Assembly (NCBI GenBank): GCA_902552985.1
Contig: CACDII010000003.1
Span: forward strand, 113,203-177,202
Direction: 5' to 3'
From: an uncultured Pelagibacteraceae bacterium
GTDB taxonomy: Bacteria; Pseudomonadota; Alphaproteobacteria; Pelagibacterales; Pelagibacteraceae
Length of the DNA stretch: 64,000 nucleotides
Shown: positions 16,642-25,045 of the stretch, piece after piece
How the letters are laid out: each line of letters begins with the position of its first letter
Position numbering within the stretch: position 1 is the first letter of the stretch
Program-made: the position numbers and the translations under genes
The notes under the pieces: generated by a model
Seen by the model: only the letters and a program-made list of their open reading frames with translations
Database searches by the model: none
Told to the model about the DNA's origin: nothing

Positions 16642-17469
16642 ATGAATATGATTAAAAGATTCAGCTTAGGGTTATTGATAACTTTATTTTTAACAATATC
16701 TGCTAATGCTGATAAAATAAGAATAGGAACAGAAGGCGCTTATCCACCTTGGAATTCAAAAGATGAATCAGGCAAACTTATTGGATTTGAAGTTGAACTA
16801 GCTTGGGCACTTTGTAGATATATGGGAAAACAATGTGTAATAGTAGAGCAAGATTGGGATGGAATGATTCCTGCGCTGATAATGAGAAAGTTTGATGCAA
16901 TAATGGCAGGAATGTCTATTACCGCAGAAAGACAAAAAGCAATTAGTTTTTCTCAAGGTTATGCTGACGAAGTTGCTTCATTAGCTGTTATGAAAGGTTC
17001 AAGTCTTGAAGGTTTAGATACACCTGCTGGAATAAATTTAACTAAACCAAACGCTGCTGCAAAAAAAGCATTAAAAACTCTTACTGCAGCCCTAGCTGGA
17101 AAAACGGTTTGTGTTCAAACAGCAACAATTCACCAAAACTTTTTAGACTCTGGTGATGTTGGAAAAGTGAATGTCAGAACTTATAAAACACAAGACGAGG
17201 TTAATCTAGATCTTGCATCTGGTAGATGTGACGCTGCATTAGCTGCCGCAGTAGCATTCAGTGATTATGCAGAAAAATCTGGTAAACCAGTTGTTTTAAC
17301 TGGACCAACTTTTTCAGGTGGTGCTTTTGGTAATGGTGTAGGAGTTGGTATTAGAAAAGATGACACTGAACTTCTTAACGCATTTAACAGAGCAATCGAT
17401 AAAGCGAGAAAGAACGGAGACATTAGTAGAATTGCTACTAAATGGTTCGGTTTCGACGCTTCTATGTAA
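16642..17469 (+). CDS. Periplasmic substrate-binding protein of a polar amino acid ABC importer
   Basis: A 275-residue family 3 solute-binding protein. A signal peptide with hydrophobic core LGLLITLFLTIS is followed by ANA and cleavage near residue 23. IRIGTEGAYPPWN and GKLIGFEVELAWALC match histidine, octopine and nopaline binding proteins, DWDGMIPAL and IMAGMSITAERQ are ligand-domain blocks, and the inserted stretch near 130-150 is closest to the octopine/nopaline type. The ligand is probably a cationic or opine-like amino acid. It is the first gene of the importer, and a hairpin separates it from the permease genes. Confidence 0.85.
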   Translation: MNMIKRFSLGLLITLFLTISANADKIRIGTEGAYPPWNSKDESGKLIGFEVELAWALCRYMGKQCVIVEQDWDGMIPALIMRKFDAIMAGMSITAERQKAISFSQGYADEVASLAVMKGSSLEGLDTPAGINLTKPNAAAKKALKTLTAALAGKTVCVQTATIHQNFLDSGDVGKVNVRTYKTQDEVNLDLASGRCDAALAAAVAFSDYAEKSGKPVVLTGPTFSGGAFGNGVGVGIRKDDTELLNAFNRAIDKARKNGDISRIATKWFGFDASM

Positions 17470-17483
17470 TTAAATTTAAGATT

Positions 17484-17510
17484 TGGCGACTGTATAATAT
17501 ATAGTCGCCA
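17484..17510 (+). terminator. Intercistronic hairpin between binding-protein and permease genes
   Basis: TGGCGACTGTAT (17484-17495) pairs with ATATAGTCGCCA (17499-17510), a 12-base-pair stem with one G-U pair and a three-base loop. It is the most stable structure I found between genes in this AT-rich window. No T run follows, so it is more likely a stabiliser of the upstream transcript or a partial terminator, as is common after binding-protein genes. It ends six bases before the permease ATG at 17517 and would cover its ribosome binding region. Confidence 0.65.
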
Positions 17511-17516
17511 GTCTGT

Positions 17517-18209
17517 ATGGGACTTCTTGCATTTGGAGATACTGGTTGGGGTGATGAATTATTTTACGCAACCCTGATGACTATAGCTGTTTCAATAACA
17601 GCAATGTTTATAGGTTTTCTCTTTGCATTAATATTTACTCCACTTAAGTTATCCAAAAATAAATTTTTTAATCTTATTGGAAACTCTTACACAACAGTAA
17701 TAAGAGGAGTTCCAGAATTACTAGTTATTTATTTATTTTTTTTTGGTGGAAGTGGTGCCGTTATGTATGTGGCCTCTATATTTGGATATAACGAATATAT
17801 TGAAATCAATGCTTTCATAACAGGTTCATTTGCTATTGGCATTATATCTGGCGCGTATTCAACAGAAGTTTTTAGAGGAGCAATTCAGTCTATAGATAAA
17901 GGACAATTTGAAGCTTCACAGGTTTTGGGGCTTAAAAGATTTGTTTATTTTTTTAAAGTAATAATGCCTCAAATGTTAAGACTGGCAATTCCAAATCTAA
18001 GCAACGTCTGGCAAATAACTTTAAAAGATACATCTTTAATATCAGTTACAGGTTTAGTTGAAATAATGAGGCAATCATATATTGCTGCTGGATCAACTAG
18101 AGATCCACTTTTCTTTTATTCATTTGCTGCAGTTTTATATTTATTACTTACATTTTTAAGTATGAAATTAATCAATAGATTGGAAATTAAATATAGCAGG
18201 GGTTTTTAA
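17517..18209 (+). CDS. ABC amino acid importer, inner-membrane permease (HisQ/OccQ type)
   Basis: A 230-residue permease with about five membrane segments. The N-terminal stretch LLAFGDTGWGDEL is typical of the HisQ/ArtQ/OccQ branch. The cytoplasmic loop GQFEASQVLGLKRFVYFFKV near residues 120-145 is the EAA motif that contacts the ATPase, and TTVIRGVPELLVIYL precedes it. It pairs with the next permease through a TAATG overlap. Expression is probably lower than that of the binding protein because of the hairpin before its start. Confidence 0.87.
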   Translation: MGLLAFGDTGWGDELFYATLMTIAVSITAMFIGFLFALIFTPLKLSKNKFFNLIGNSYTTVIRGVPELLVIYLFFFGGSGAVMYVASIFGYNEYIEINAFITGSFAIGIISGAYSTEVFRGAIQSIDKGQFEASQVLGLKRFVYFFKVIMPQMLRLAIPNLSNVWQITLKDTSLISVTGLVEIMRQSYIAAGSTRDPLFFYSFAAVLYLLLTFLSMKLINRLEIKYSRGF

Positions 18210-18880
18210 TGGATATAAATTTAATGATAACCAGTCTTCCAAAGTTATTAGGTGCTACAGTTGTAACTTTAAAATTATTATCTCTTTCTTTATTTTTTGG
18301 TCTATTTATCGGATTATTATTTGCGATTTTAAGATTAAATAAAAATAAAATTATAAATAAATTTGCTTACGGATACTCTTATATATTTAGAGGAACACCA
18401 TTACTTGTTCAAATATTTATTATTTATTTCGGTTTAGGTCAAATAGAATACTTTAGATCGACTTTTTTATGGGTTGTTTTTAAAGAACCCTACTGGTGTG
18501 CAATTATAGCATTTTCTTTAAACACCGGCGCTTATACTTCGGAAATTCTTAGATCGGCATTTCAAACAATTAAACCAGGATTTATTGAAGCAGGAAAAAG
18601 TTTAGGAATATCTAATAAAATAATTTTTTATAAAATTCAAATTCCAATAGCAATTAGGCAATCTCTTCCAGCATATGGTAATGAAATTATATTAATGATG
18701 AAAGGAACTTCTTTAGCAAGCACAGTGACATTGATGGATTTGACTGGAGTTGCAAAATACATAATTTCTACAACGTTTAAACCTATAGAAGTATTTATTG
18801 TTGCTGGTAGTATTTATTTATTTATGACTTTTGTAATTCACAATCTAATAAAATTTTTAGAAAAAAAATATGGTTATTAA
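18209..18880 (+). CDS. ABC amino acid importer, inner-membrane permease (HisM/OccM type)
   Basis: A 223-residue permease with about five membrane segments, partner of the preceding gene. YSYIFRGTPLLVQIFIIYFG and the EAA loop FIEAGKSLGISNKIIFYKIQ are typical of HisM-like subunits. No ATP-binding subunit gene lies downstream, where one would usually be found; a dioxygenase gene starts two bases after its stop. The importer must borrow an ATPase encoded elsewhere. Confidence 0.87.
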   Translation: MDINLMITSLPKLLGATVVTLKLLSLSLFFGLFIGLLFAILRLNKNKIINKFAYGYSYIFRGTPLLVQIFIIYFGLGQIEYFRSTFLWVVFKEPYWCAIIAFSLNTGAYTSEILRSAFQTIKPGFIEAGKSLGISNKIIFYKIQIPIAIRQSLPAYGNEIILMMKGTSLASTVTLMDLTGVAKYIISTTFKPIEVFIVAGSIYLFMTFVIHNLIKFLEKKYGY

Positions 18881-18882
18881 CA

Positions 18883-19710
18883 ATGACCAAATTAACAACA
18901 GAACAAATAGATCAATATAAAAAAAAAGGTTATATTTCGCCAGTTGATGTCTTAACTTCTATTGAAACTAAAGAAATTAAAGATGAAATAGAAAAAATAG
19001 AAAAAAACTGGCCAAAAGCTTTAGAAGGAATAAATCGAAACTATGTTCATTTAATTTCTCCAGTATTCGATAAAGTTTGTCACAATACAAAAATCTTAGA
19101 TGCAGTTGAAAGTATTATAGGTAAAAATATTCTCGTTTGTGGAACAACTTTATTTATTAAAAATCCCGATGAAAAAGGTTTTGTAAGTTTTCATCAAGAT
19201 GCAAAATATATTGGTCTTGAACCTCATAATTGGGTGACAGCATGGGTAGCTATAACAGATTCTAATGAAACAAACGGATGTATGAAAATGTGGGCAGGCA
19301 CACACAAAAATGAAATTAAACATCATAATCAAAAATTTGATGAGAATAATTTATTGACTAGAGGTCAAACAATAGAAAATGTTCCCATTAGCGAAACAAC
19401 ACCAGTTATACTAAAAGCAGGTCAAATGTCATTACATCACCCAGCAGTTATTCATGGATCAGGATTAAATAAAAGTAAAGAAAGAAGAATTGGATTTGTT
19501 ATTCAGAGCTATATTGGAACCAATGTAAATCAAGTTTTAGGTAAAATGTATGTTCAGTTAGCAAGAGGCGAGGATTTATTTAATTATCATGAGAAAGCTG
19601 AGAGACCAAATCAACTAATGAACAAAAAAGATATTATTTTAAGACAAAAGGCAAACGAAGAGCTATCAAAAATTTTTTATTTGGATTCTGAAAAAAAAGG
19701 CAAGTATTAG
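18883..19710 (+). CDS. Phytanoyl-CoA dioxygenase family Fe(II)/2-oxoglutarate oxygenase
   Basis: A 275-residue PhyH-family protein. The iron ligands are His104 and Asp106 (SFHQDAKY) and His191 (VIHGSG), with Arg201 placed to bind 2-oxoglutarate. VTAWVAITDSNETNGCMKMWAGTH resembles proteins annotated as chlorinating enzymes, but those halogenases lack the Asp, so this one should hydroxylate. The ectoine hydroxylase signature is absent. It starts two bases after the permease gene and is likely cotranscribed, so its substrate may be what the importer brings in. Its end overlaps the convergent gene by four bases. Confidence 0.8.
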   Translation: MTKLTTEQIDQYKKKGYISPVDVLTSIETKEIKDEIEKIEKNWPKALEGINRNYVHLISPVFDKVCHNTKILDAVESIIGKNILVCGTTLFIKNPDEKGFVSFHQDAKYIGLEPHNWVTAWVAITDSNETNGCMKMWAGTHKNEIKHHNQKFDENNLLTRGQTIENVPISETTPVILKAGQMSLHHPAVIHGSGLNKSKERRIGFVIQSYIGTNVNQVLGKMYVQLARGEDLFNYHEKAERPNQLMNKKDIILRQKANEELSKIFYLDSEKKGKY

Positions 19711-20096
19711 TAATTAGTATACTCCTTAATTTCTTTTATTTTTGATCCTGTAAGATTATTTATTTCTAATTTTATTTTAGCTCTTTTGTCATTTAAAAAA
19801 TGAACATCTCTTGAAAGTTTAATAAATTTTTCACCAAAATCAGAATTTTTTTCGCACATTCTTTTATCGTCTTCGATTATCCATAATTTAGTATTCACTT
19901 CTTTTAATGATTTAAAAAGTTCATCAGGTATTAGTCCACCTTTAATATTTTTTTCTAACTGGTTTTTAAGAATACTTAATTCATCTACGATAAATTTGAG
20001 TTTTTCACTATCTTTTATCTTTTCTTTTTTTATTTCTAATATTGAAATTTTATCTAAAAGTTCACCAACTGATACTTCGACTAGAATTTTATTCAT
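19707..20096 (-). CDS. Conserved small protein, DUF6165-like
   Basis: A 129-residue, charged, mainly helical soluble protein with a start like ILVEVSVGELLDKISILEIKK and long Lys/Glu-rich helices that may form a coiled coil. It resembles the small DUF6165 proteins that accompany glycosyltransferase genes; I am not certain of the family. It is divergent from a family 9 glycosyltransferase with 32 bases between. No catalytic motif is visible. Confidence 0.6.
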   Translation of the reverse strand: MNKILVEVSVGELLDKISILEIKKEKIKDSEKLKFIVDELSILKNQLEKNIKGGLIPDELFKSLKEVNTKLWIIEDDKRMCEKNSDFGEKFIKLSRDVHFLNDKRAKIKLEINNLTGSKIKEIKEYTNY

Positions 20097-20128
20097 AATA
20101 ATTTATAGTGTGTTAACTTGTTAAAAAT

Positions 20129-21067
20129 ATGTCAAACATTTTAGTAATTAAACATGGTTCTTTAGGCGATATAGCCCAGGCAAGCGGTGTAATTCAAGAT
20201 ATTTCTGAAAATCATTCAAATGATCAAATATATTTGTTAACAACCAAACCTTATTTCGACTTGTTCAAAAAAAATCCTTATTTAGCTGAAGTTGTTTTAG
20301 ATAAAAGACTTTCAAGATTTAATTTGATTTATATTTATTCTTTAATGAGAAAAATAAAAAAATTAAATTTTACTAAGGTTTATGATTTGCAAAATTCATC
20401 AAGAACATCTTTTTATAAGAAAATATTATTTCCTAATTCTAATTTAGATAAATGGTCATCATCTGAAACAACTCTTCCAAAAGGAACAAGTAAAGAGGAT
20501 TTCGATAAAAAATCAGTTTTAGAACGTTTTGACCATCAGCTAAAAACCTCAGGCCTAACAACTAAAAACACAATGAAACCTAATTTTAGTTGGGCATGCT
20601 CTGAAATAAATGAAATAAAAAAAAAATATGATTTAAATAAATATATTCTTTTATTTCCATTTTGTTCTCCTCATTTAACATCTAAAAAATGGCCTTACTA
20701 CAATCAGTTGATAGATTTAATTCAAAATAAATATAAAGAAGAATATAAAATTTTGGTAGCTCCAGGTCCTACAGAGATAAATGAAGCAAAAAATATAAAC
20801 GCTATAAGTATATTAAATAATGAAAAAGCTTTGAATATTTCTGAATTGTCGTCATTGATTAAAGATAGTAGTTTTATCATTGCAAATGATACAGGTCCGG
20901 CACATATGTCTGCACATTTACAAGCAAAAGGTCTAACTTTATTTGGATCTCACACAACAGCATATAAAGTTAGCATTGAAAGAGAAAATTTTAAAGCTAT
21001 TCAGGTTGATAACTTAAATAAACTTAGCCCTGAAAAAGTTTTAGAATATTTAATAAATAAAATTTAA
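20129..21067 (+). CDS. Family 9 glycosyltransferase (heptosyltransferase-like)
   Basis: A 312-residue GT-B glycosyltransferase related to ADP-heptose:LPS heptosyltransferases. It begins ILVIKHGSLGDIAQASGV, the acceptor-side motif of GT9, and ends with FIANDTGPAHMSAHLQAKGLTLFGSH, the donor-binding motif. PFCSPHLTSKKWPY is the middle block. It probably adds a heptose or similar sugar to a lipopolysaccharide core at the inner membrane. Its end overlaps the convergent membrane-protein gene by four bases. Confidence 0.85.
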   Translation: MSNILVIKHGSLGDIAQASGVIQDISENHSNDQIYLLTTKPYFDLFKKNPYLAEVVLDKRLSRFNLIYIYSLMRKIKKLNFTKVYDLQNSSRTSFYKKILFPNSNLDKWSSSETTLPKGTSKEDFDKKSVLERFDHQLKTSGLTTKNTMKPNFSWACSEINEIKKKYDLNKYILLFPFCSPHLTSKKWPYYNQLIDLIQNKYKEEYKILVAPGPTEINEAKNINAISILNNEKALNISELSSLIKDSSFIIANDTGPAHMSAHLQAKGLTLFGSHTTAYKVSIERENFKAIQVDNLNKLSPEKVLEYLINKI

Positions 21068-21480
21068 ATATAAATTTTATCAGATAATCCGTAACAAAGA
21101 ACTGCGCTTAGCAATGTTAATGCCCCAGGTGCAATAATGCCTTCAACTGAAGTTTTTTCATTTGTTCCCAAATTTCCTTTTTGATGAGACCAAATTGCAA
21201 AAATAAATGCAAAAGCGTTTTGTAAAAATATTAAATTGAAAAATGCCCAAGTGTTTTCTAAACCAGCTGGTCTAATAAATCCAACATATATTGCCATCAA
21301 AACTGAACCAACAAAAATAGATCCAAAAAATCTTGTCATTATTGCCGCTCCGTCACCCATCCCATATTTATCTACAAATTTTTTTGTAGTGAAAAGACAT
21401 CTAAAAGCATAAACAGCGTAAGCAATAAAATGTACTAAAAATATTATTAAATAAATAATTCCATTAAACTTTTCAATCAT
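21064..21480 (-). CDS. Small polytopic membrane protein of unknown function
   Basis: A 138-residue protein with about four hydrophobic segments (near 6-28, 48-68, 74-96 and 112-135). I recognise no motif that assigns a function. It lies nine bases downstream of the glycosyltransferase gene at 21490 in the same direction and is probably cotranscribed with it. Confidence 0.6.
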   Translation of the reverse strand: MIEKFNGIIYLIIFLVHFIAYAVYAFRCLFTTKKFVDKYGMGDGAAIMTRFFGSIFVGSVLMAIYVGFIRPAGLENTWAFFNLIFLQNAFAFIFAIWSHQKGNLGTNEKTSVEGIIAPGALTLLSAVLCYGLSDKIYI

Positions 21481-21489
21481 ATCAATATT

Positions 21490-22572
21490 TTACAATATTC
21501 TTTTATATTCTTCAATTATCTTATTCCAATGAAACTTTTGTGAATTTTCTTTTGCTAGCTTACCATATTCCTTATAAGCATGATTTTTTAAAAGTTGATC
21601 AATTGATTCATAAACCTCTTCCAGACTATTTCCATCACATAAAAGACCGGTTTTTTTATGAATAATTGCATCTGAAGCTCCTCCATCTTTACCACCAATT
21701 GAAGGAATTCCATGTTGAGCAGCTTCTACAAAAGCTATACCAAAACCTTCAACTGATTTGTTATGTATAATAGATGGCATAATGAAAATATTTGATTTAG
21801 CTATTAGAGCATTTTTTAAATTATCATCAATATTTTTCATGAAAATTACTTGATTGTTCAAATTTAATTCATTTACAAGTTTCTTTATATTATCTTCCTC
21901 ATCACCATAACCAACACACAAATATACAATGTTCGGATAAAGTTCTTTTAAATTTCTTATAGCCATAATAACTTTTTCATGGTTTTTACGTTTATCAAAT
22001 CTTGAAACTGTTATTAATCTATTGGTTTTTCCATTAAATAATTTTTCAGCTTCATCAAGATATATTTTTGGTATTTCTTTAATCGGTTCTACTCCAGGGT
22101 TAATAACAACAATTTTTTCATCATTAACACCAAGTTTGATAGCTAGGTTTTTTGTATAATTTGAATTTGAGATCACATAATCAACTTTATTGAGAACTTT
22201 ATTTACTCGAGAGTTCATTCTCGAACCTAAAGGATGATTAATTTCTTTTGAATGAATTAAACAAATTTTCTTTTTATTTGATTTAATTAATTCTAAACTC
22301 TTCCAATGATCCGCAATTATACATTTAACATTTTTATTTTTTTTTAAATATTCATTTATTAAATAAGATTTTCTAAATTTTCGAAAAAATTTAGCTCCAG
22401 CAATACGTTCTACTGAAAAAGATACATTATTATCAAAATTCTCATGCTTATCTGTAAAATCAGCAAAAACTTTTGTTAAGTCGTGTTTTGACAAAGATTT
22501 TGCTAGTCCACCCATTAAATTTTGCATTCCACCAACTTCTGGAGGAAAGGATCTTGTAATAATTAAATACAT
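21490..22572 (-). CDS. Family 4 glycosyltransferase
   Basis: A 360-residue GT-B glycosyltransferase. TRSFPPEVGGMQNLMGGLA at the start forms the acceptor-side glycine loop, TVSRFDKRKNHE opens the C-terminal domain, and GFGIAFVEAAQHGIPSIGG carries the E-x7-E donor-sugar motif. It likely extends a cell-surface glycan. It is four bases downstream of the thioredoxin-like gene. Donor and acceptor are unknown. Confidence 0.83.
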   Translation of the reverse strand: MYLIITRSFPPEVGGMQNLMGGLAKSLSKHDLTKVFADFTDKHENFDNNVSFSVERIAGAKFFRKFRKSYLINEYLKKNKNVKCIIADHWKSLELIKSNKKKICLIHSKEINHPLGSRMNSRVNKVLNKVDYVISNSNYTKNLAIKLGVNDEKIVVINPGVEPIKEIPKIYLDEAEKLFNGKTNRLITVSRFDKRKNHEKVIMAIRNLKELYPNIVYLCVGYGDEEDNIKKLVNELNLNNQVIFMKNIDDNLKNALIAKSNIFIMPSIIHNKSVEGFGIAFVEAAQHGIPSIGGKDGGASDAIIHKKTGLLCDGNSLEEVYESIDQLLKNHAYKEYGKLAKENSQKFHWNKIIEEYKRIL

Positions 22573-22576
22573 TTAT

Positions 22577-23131
22577 TTAATTTTTCCATTTTATATTACA
22601 TCCCATGCTTGGGATTTGATTTTCTGGTCCTTTAGTTGTTTCGGCTATTTGCTTCATGGATTTGTATAAATCGCTATCACCATGTGAAATTGGTTTTAAA
22701 TCTTTTAATTCTCTTATTCTTCCTCTGTATTGAAGTTCTAAGTTTTTATTGTATCCAAAAAAATCAGGAGTACAAACTGCCCCATAGTTTTTTGCAATTT
22801 CTTGAGTTTCGTCAAAAAGGTAAGGGAAGTTAAAGTTATGATTTTGTGAAAATTTAATCATATTTTCAAATGAATCTTCAGGATAATTTTTAACATCATT
22901 AGAGCAAATAGCAGTTGCTTTAATACCTAATGCTTCTAATTTTTTACAATCTTGAACAATATTTTCAATAACTGCTTTAACATAAGGACAATGATTGCAA
23001 ATAAACATTATCAAAGTTCCATTTTCACCTTTTATATCATTAAGTGTAATTATTTTATTATTTGTAGATTTTAACTCGAAGTTTTTTGCTTTTTCTCCGA
23101 AATCACATATTGGAGTTTTAGTTAATGCCAT
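22577..23131 (-). CDS. Thioredoxin-fold redoxin (AhpC/TSA-like)
   Basis: A 184-residue cytoplasmic thioredoxin-fold protein without a signal peptide. The active-site region ICNHCPYVKAV contains a CxxC pair, followed by AICSND, YLFDETQEIAKNYGAVCTPDFF with the cis-Pro segment, and a conserved C-terminal end PSMGCNIKWK. This set is typical of a widespread group of thioredoxin-like proteins of unknown substrate. It is divergent from the gamma-carbonic-anhydrase gene with only 19 bases between start codons. Confidence 0.8.
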   Translation of the reverse strand: MALTKTPICDFGEKAKNFELKSTNNKIITLNDIKGENGTLIMFICNHCPYVKAVIENIVQDCKKLEALGIKATAICSNDVKNYPEDSFENMIKFSQNHNFNFPYLFDETQEIAKNYGAVCTPDFFGYNKNLELQYRGRIRELKDLKPISHGDSDLYKSMKQIAETTKGPENQIPSMGCNIKWKN

Positions 23132-23150
23132 GTAGTGTATTATATAAGGT

Positions 23151-23663
23151 ATGTTTTACGATTTGGAAAATAAAAAACCAAAAAATTCAGGTGAAAATTG
23201 GGTAGCTCCAAATGCAACTATAATTGGTGACGTTACCTTAGAAAAGAATTCTAGTATTTGGTTTAATGCAACCTTAAGAGGAGACATTGAAAATATCCTT
23301 ATTGGCGAAGGTTCAAATGTTCAAGATGGAAGTGTTTTACACACTGATCCTGGTTATCCATTAAAAGTAGGAAAAAACGTAACTGTTGGGCACATGGTCA
23401 TGCTTCATGGCTGTACGATAGGGGACAATAGTTTAATTGGAATAGGTGCAGTGATTCTTAATAACGCTAAGATCGGAAAGAATTGTATCATTGGCGCTAA
23501 AGCTCTAATTACAGAGAATAAAGAGATACCAGACAATTCACTAGTAATTGGTTCACCAGGCAAAGTTATAAGAGAAGTTACAGAAGAAGAAAAAAAAGCA
23601 GTAGCAGAAAATACTAAGCACTATCAAGATAATTGGAAAAAATATTCTAAATCAATTTTTTAA
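23151..23663 (+). CDS. Gamma-carbonic anhydrase family protein (YrdA/PaaY-like)
   Basis: A 170-residue left-handed beta-helix protein built of hexapeptide repeats from about residue 18 on (ATIIGDVTLEKNSSIW). The metal-binding histidines are visible in VLHTD and in VGHMVMLHGC, where the spacing of two His matches the gamma class; the protein would be a trimer. Many members of the subfamily show no measured carbonic anhydrase activity, so that activity is possible rather than shown. Its stop overlaps the start of the next gene (TAATG). Confidence 0.85.
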   Translation: MFYDLENKKPKNSGENWVAPNATIIGDVTLEKNSSIWFNATLRGDIENILIGEGSNVQDGSVLHTDPGYPLKVGKNVTVGHMVMLHGCTIGDNSLIGIGAVILNNAKIGKNCIIGAKALITENKEIPDNSLVIGSPGKVIREVTEEEKKAVAENTKHYQDNWKKYSKSIF

Positions 23664-24667
23664 TGATTAAAAAAAGAATCTTTATAATTTTAATTTCTTT
23701 GTTATTTGCTAATTCAGTATTAGCTGACACACCACTAAAAATATTATTGAAATCTTTTAAAGGAGGTGAGTTGGTAAAAATCCCTTCATATAATTCGGGA
23801 CCTTTTCCAAATGAATTTATGAGTATAAAAGATGGGTCTTATAAAAACTCACCAGTCGAGATAGATGCATTAATTGCATATCCTAAAAAAGGTGAAGGAC
23901 CATTTCCTGTTTTAGTATTCAATCATGCAAGTGGTGGACCTAAGTCATATATCAGTAAATGGTTTAAATTTAACAAATCAATGGGAATGCAATTGAGGAA
24001 AAAGGGAATTGCAGTAATGTTCGTAGATAATTTTACTGCAAGAAATGTAACAGGCGCAGCAGCAGATCAAGCACAAGTATCAACTTATTCATTTTATATT
24101 GATGCATTTATGACGCTTGAATATTTGTCAAAAGATCCAAAAATTAATATAAAAAAAGTTGGAATAACTGGTTGGTCAAGAGGGGGAATGAACTCACTTG
24201 CAATCTCTGAAAAAAGAATAAGAGATGTTCTTATCAGTAAAGATTTATATTATGCTGCCGCATTACCTAGAGCTGTAGAATGTTATCAATCAGGATATTT
24301 TAGAAATCCTCAACCGATAAAAGAAACAAAAACCTGGATGGTTAATGGTGAAAAAGATGACGCTTCGCATGCACACATATGTGAAGAATACGGAGCAAAA
24401 ATGAAAGCAAATGGAGCAGATATAAAAGTAACAACTAAAAAAGGATGGGGTCATGGATTCGAGGCTAATTATGAAGCTGAATATGAAGCACATCTAGAAG
24501 CCTGGCATGAATGTCCTGCTTACTATACAGAAGATGACGGAACGCCGAACAAGGACGCAAAGATTGATGCTTCATGTATTACTTATGGTTATACTGTTGG
24601 TGGAAATAAGGGAAGCGTATTCAGTAAACCATTTAAAAAATTTTTTATAGAAACTTTACTTAATTAA
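23663..24667 (+). CDS. Exported alpha/beta hydrolase, dienelactone hydrolase-like
   Basis: A 334-residue protein with a signal peptide (MIKKRIFIILISLLFANSVLA, cleavage near residue 21), so it is periplasmic. FNHASGG forms the oxyanion-hole strand, GWSRGGMN holds nucleophile Ser172, VNGEKDD supplies a candidate acid, and KGWGHGFEA the catalytic His. The substrate is unknown; family members cleave esters and lactones. Several Cys in the last third (AHICEEYG, HECPAYY, ASCITYG) could form disulfides. It is coupled to the carbonic-anhydrase-like gene and overlaps a convergent gene by twelve bases. Confidence 0.8.
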   Translation: MIKKRIFIILISLLFANSVLADTPLKILLKSFKGGELVKIPSYNSGPFPNEFMSIKDGSYKNSPVEIDALIAYPKKGEGPFPVLVFNHASGGPKSYISKWFKFNKSMGMQLRKKGIAVMFVDNFTARNVTGAAADQAQVSTYSFYIDAFMTLEYLSKDPKINIKKVGITGWSRGGMNSLAISEKRIRDVLISKDLYYAAALPRAVECYQSGYFRNPQPIKETKTWMVNGEKDDASHAHICEEYGAKMKANGADIKVTTKKGWGHGFEANYEAEYEAHLEAWHECPAYYTEDDGTPNKDAKIDASCITYGYTVGGNKGSVFSKPFKKFFIETLLN

Positions 24668-25045
24668 AGTTTTGAAAGTTGCTTTCAAATTAGGGTGCTT
24701 TTTCTTTAATATTTTCTTAATATTTTCGAAAGATTTTTTGTGTATTTTATTCTCTATTAACGAATTAAATTTTTTACCGTTATTAGCTATCTTAGCTGCT
24801 CCACAATCTTTATGATTTAACACAATTAATTTTCTTATTCTATGTAACTTAATTGAGGTTTCTAAATTTTCCCAAAAAGTAGAATGCCATTTTTTAAATT
24901 TTTTGTGAGTTACACCAATGGCACCCCCAGCTATTGTAAAAGAACTATATTTTCCACTTAGTTTTTTACTTTTTAAATAATTAAACACCTTGGTCTGAAA
25001 ACGTGGATCCATACAAGATAAAACCATTGCTTCGTATTTTTTCAT
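24656..25045 (-). CDS. Short beta-carbonic-anhydrase-like protein
   Basis: A 129-residue protein with the zinc ligands of beta-carbonic anhydrases: Cys11 and Asp13 in SCMDPRF, and His78 and Cys81 in NHKDCG, with IAGGAIG between. It is much shorter than the typical 200-residue enzyme and ends with a basic tail, so hydration of CO2 is plausible but not assured. I start it at ATG 25045, five codons inside the longest frame, because this forms a TAATG overlap with the upstream oxidase-like gene. A gamma-class relative is encoded 1 kb away. Confidence 0.72.
   Translation of the reverse strand: MKKYEAMVLSCMDPRFQTKVFNYLKSKKLSGKYSSFTIAGGAIGVTHKKFKKWHSTFWENLETSIKLHRIRKLIVLNHKDCGAAKIANNGKKFNSLIENKIHKKSFENIKKILKKKHPNLKATFKTLIK

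Noticed and set aside
17484..17510. Rho-independent terminator
   Set aside because: The stem is good, but no T run follows and the permease gene starts six bases later, so a processing or stabilising hairpin is more likely.
18883..19710. Ectoine hydroxylase EctD or a halogenase
   Set aside because: The EctD signature around its iron site is absent, and the iron-binding Asp that halogenases replace is present.
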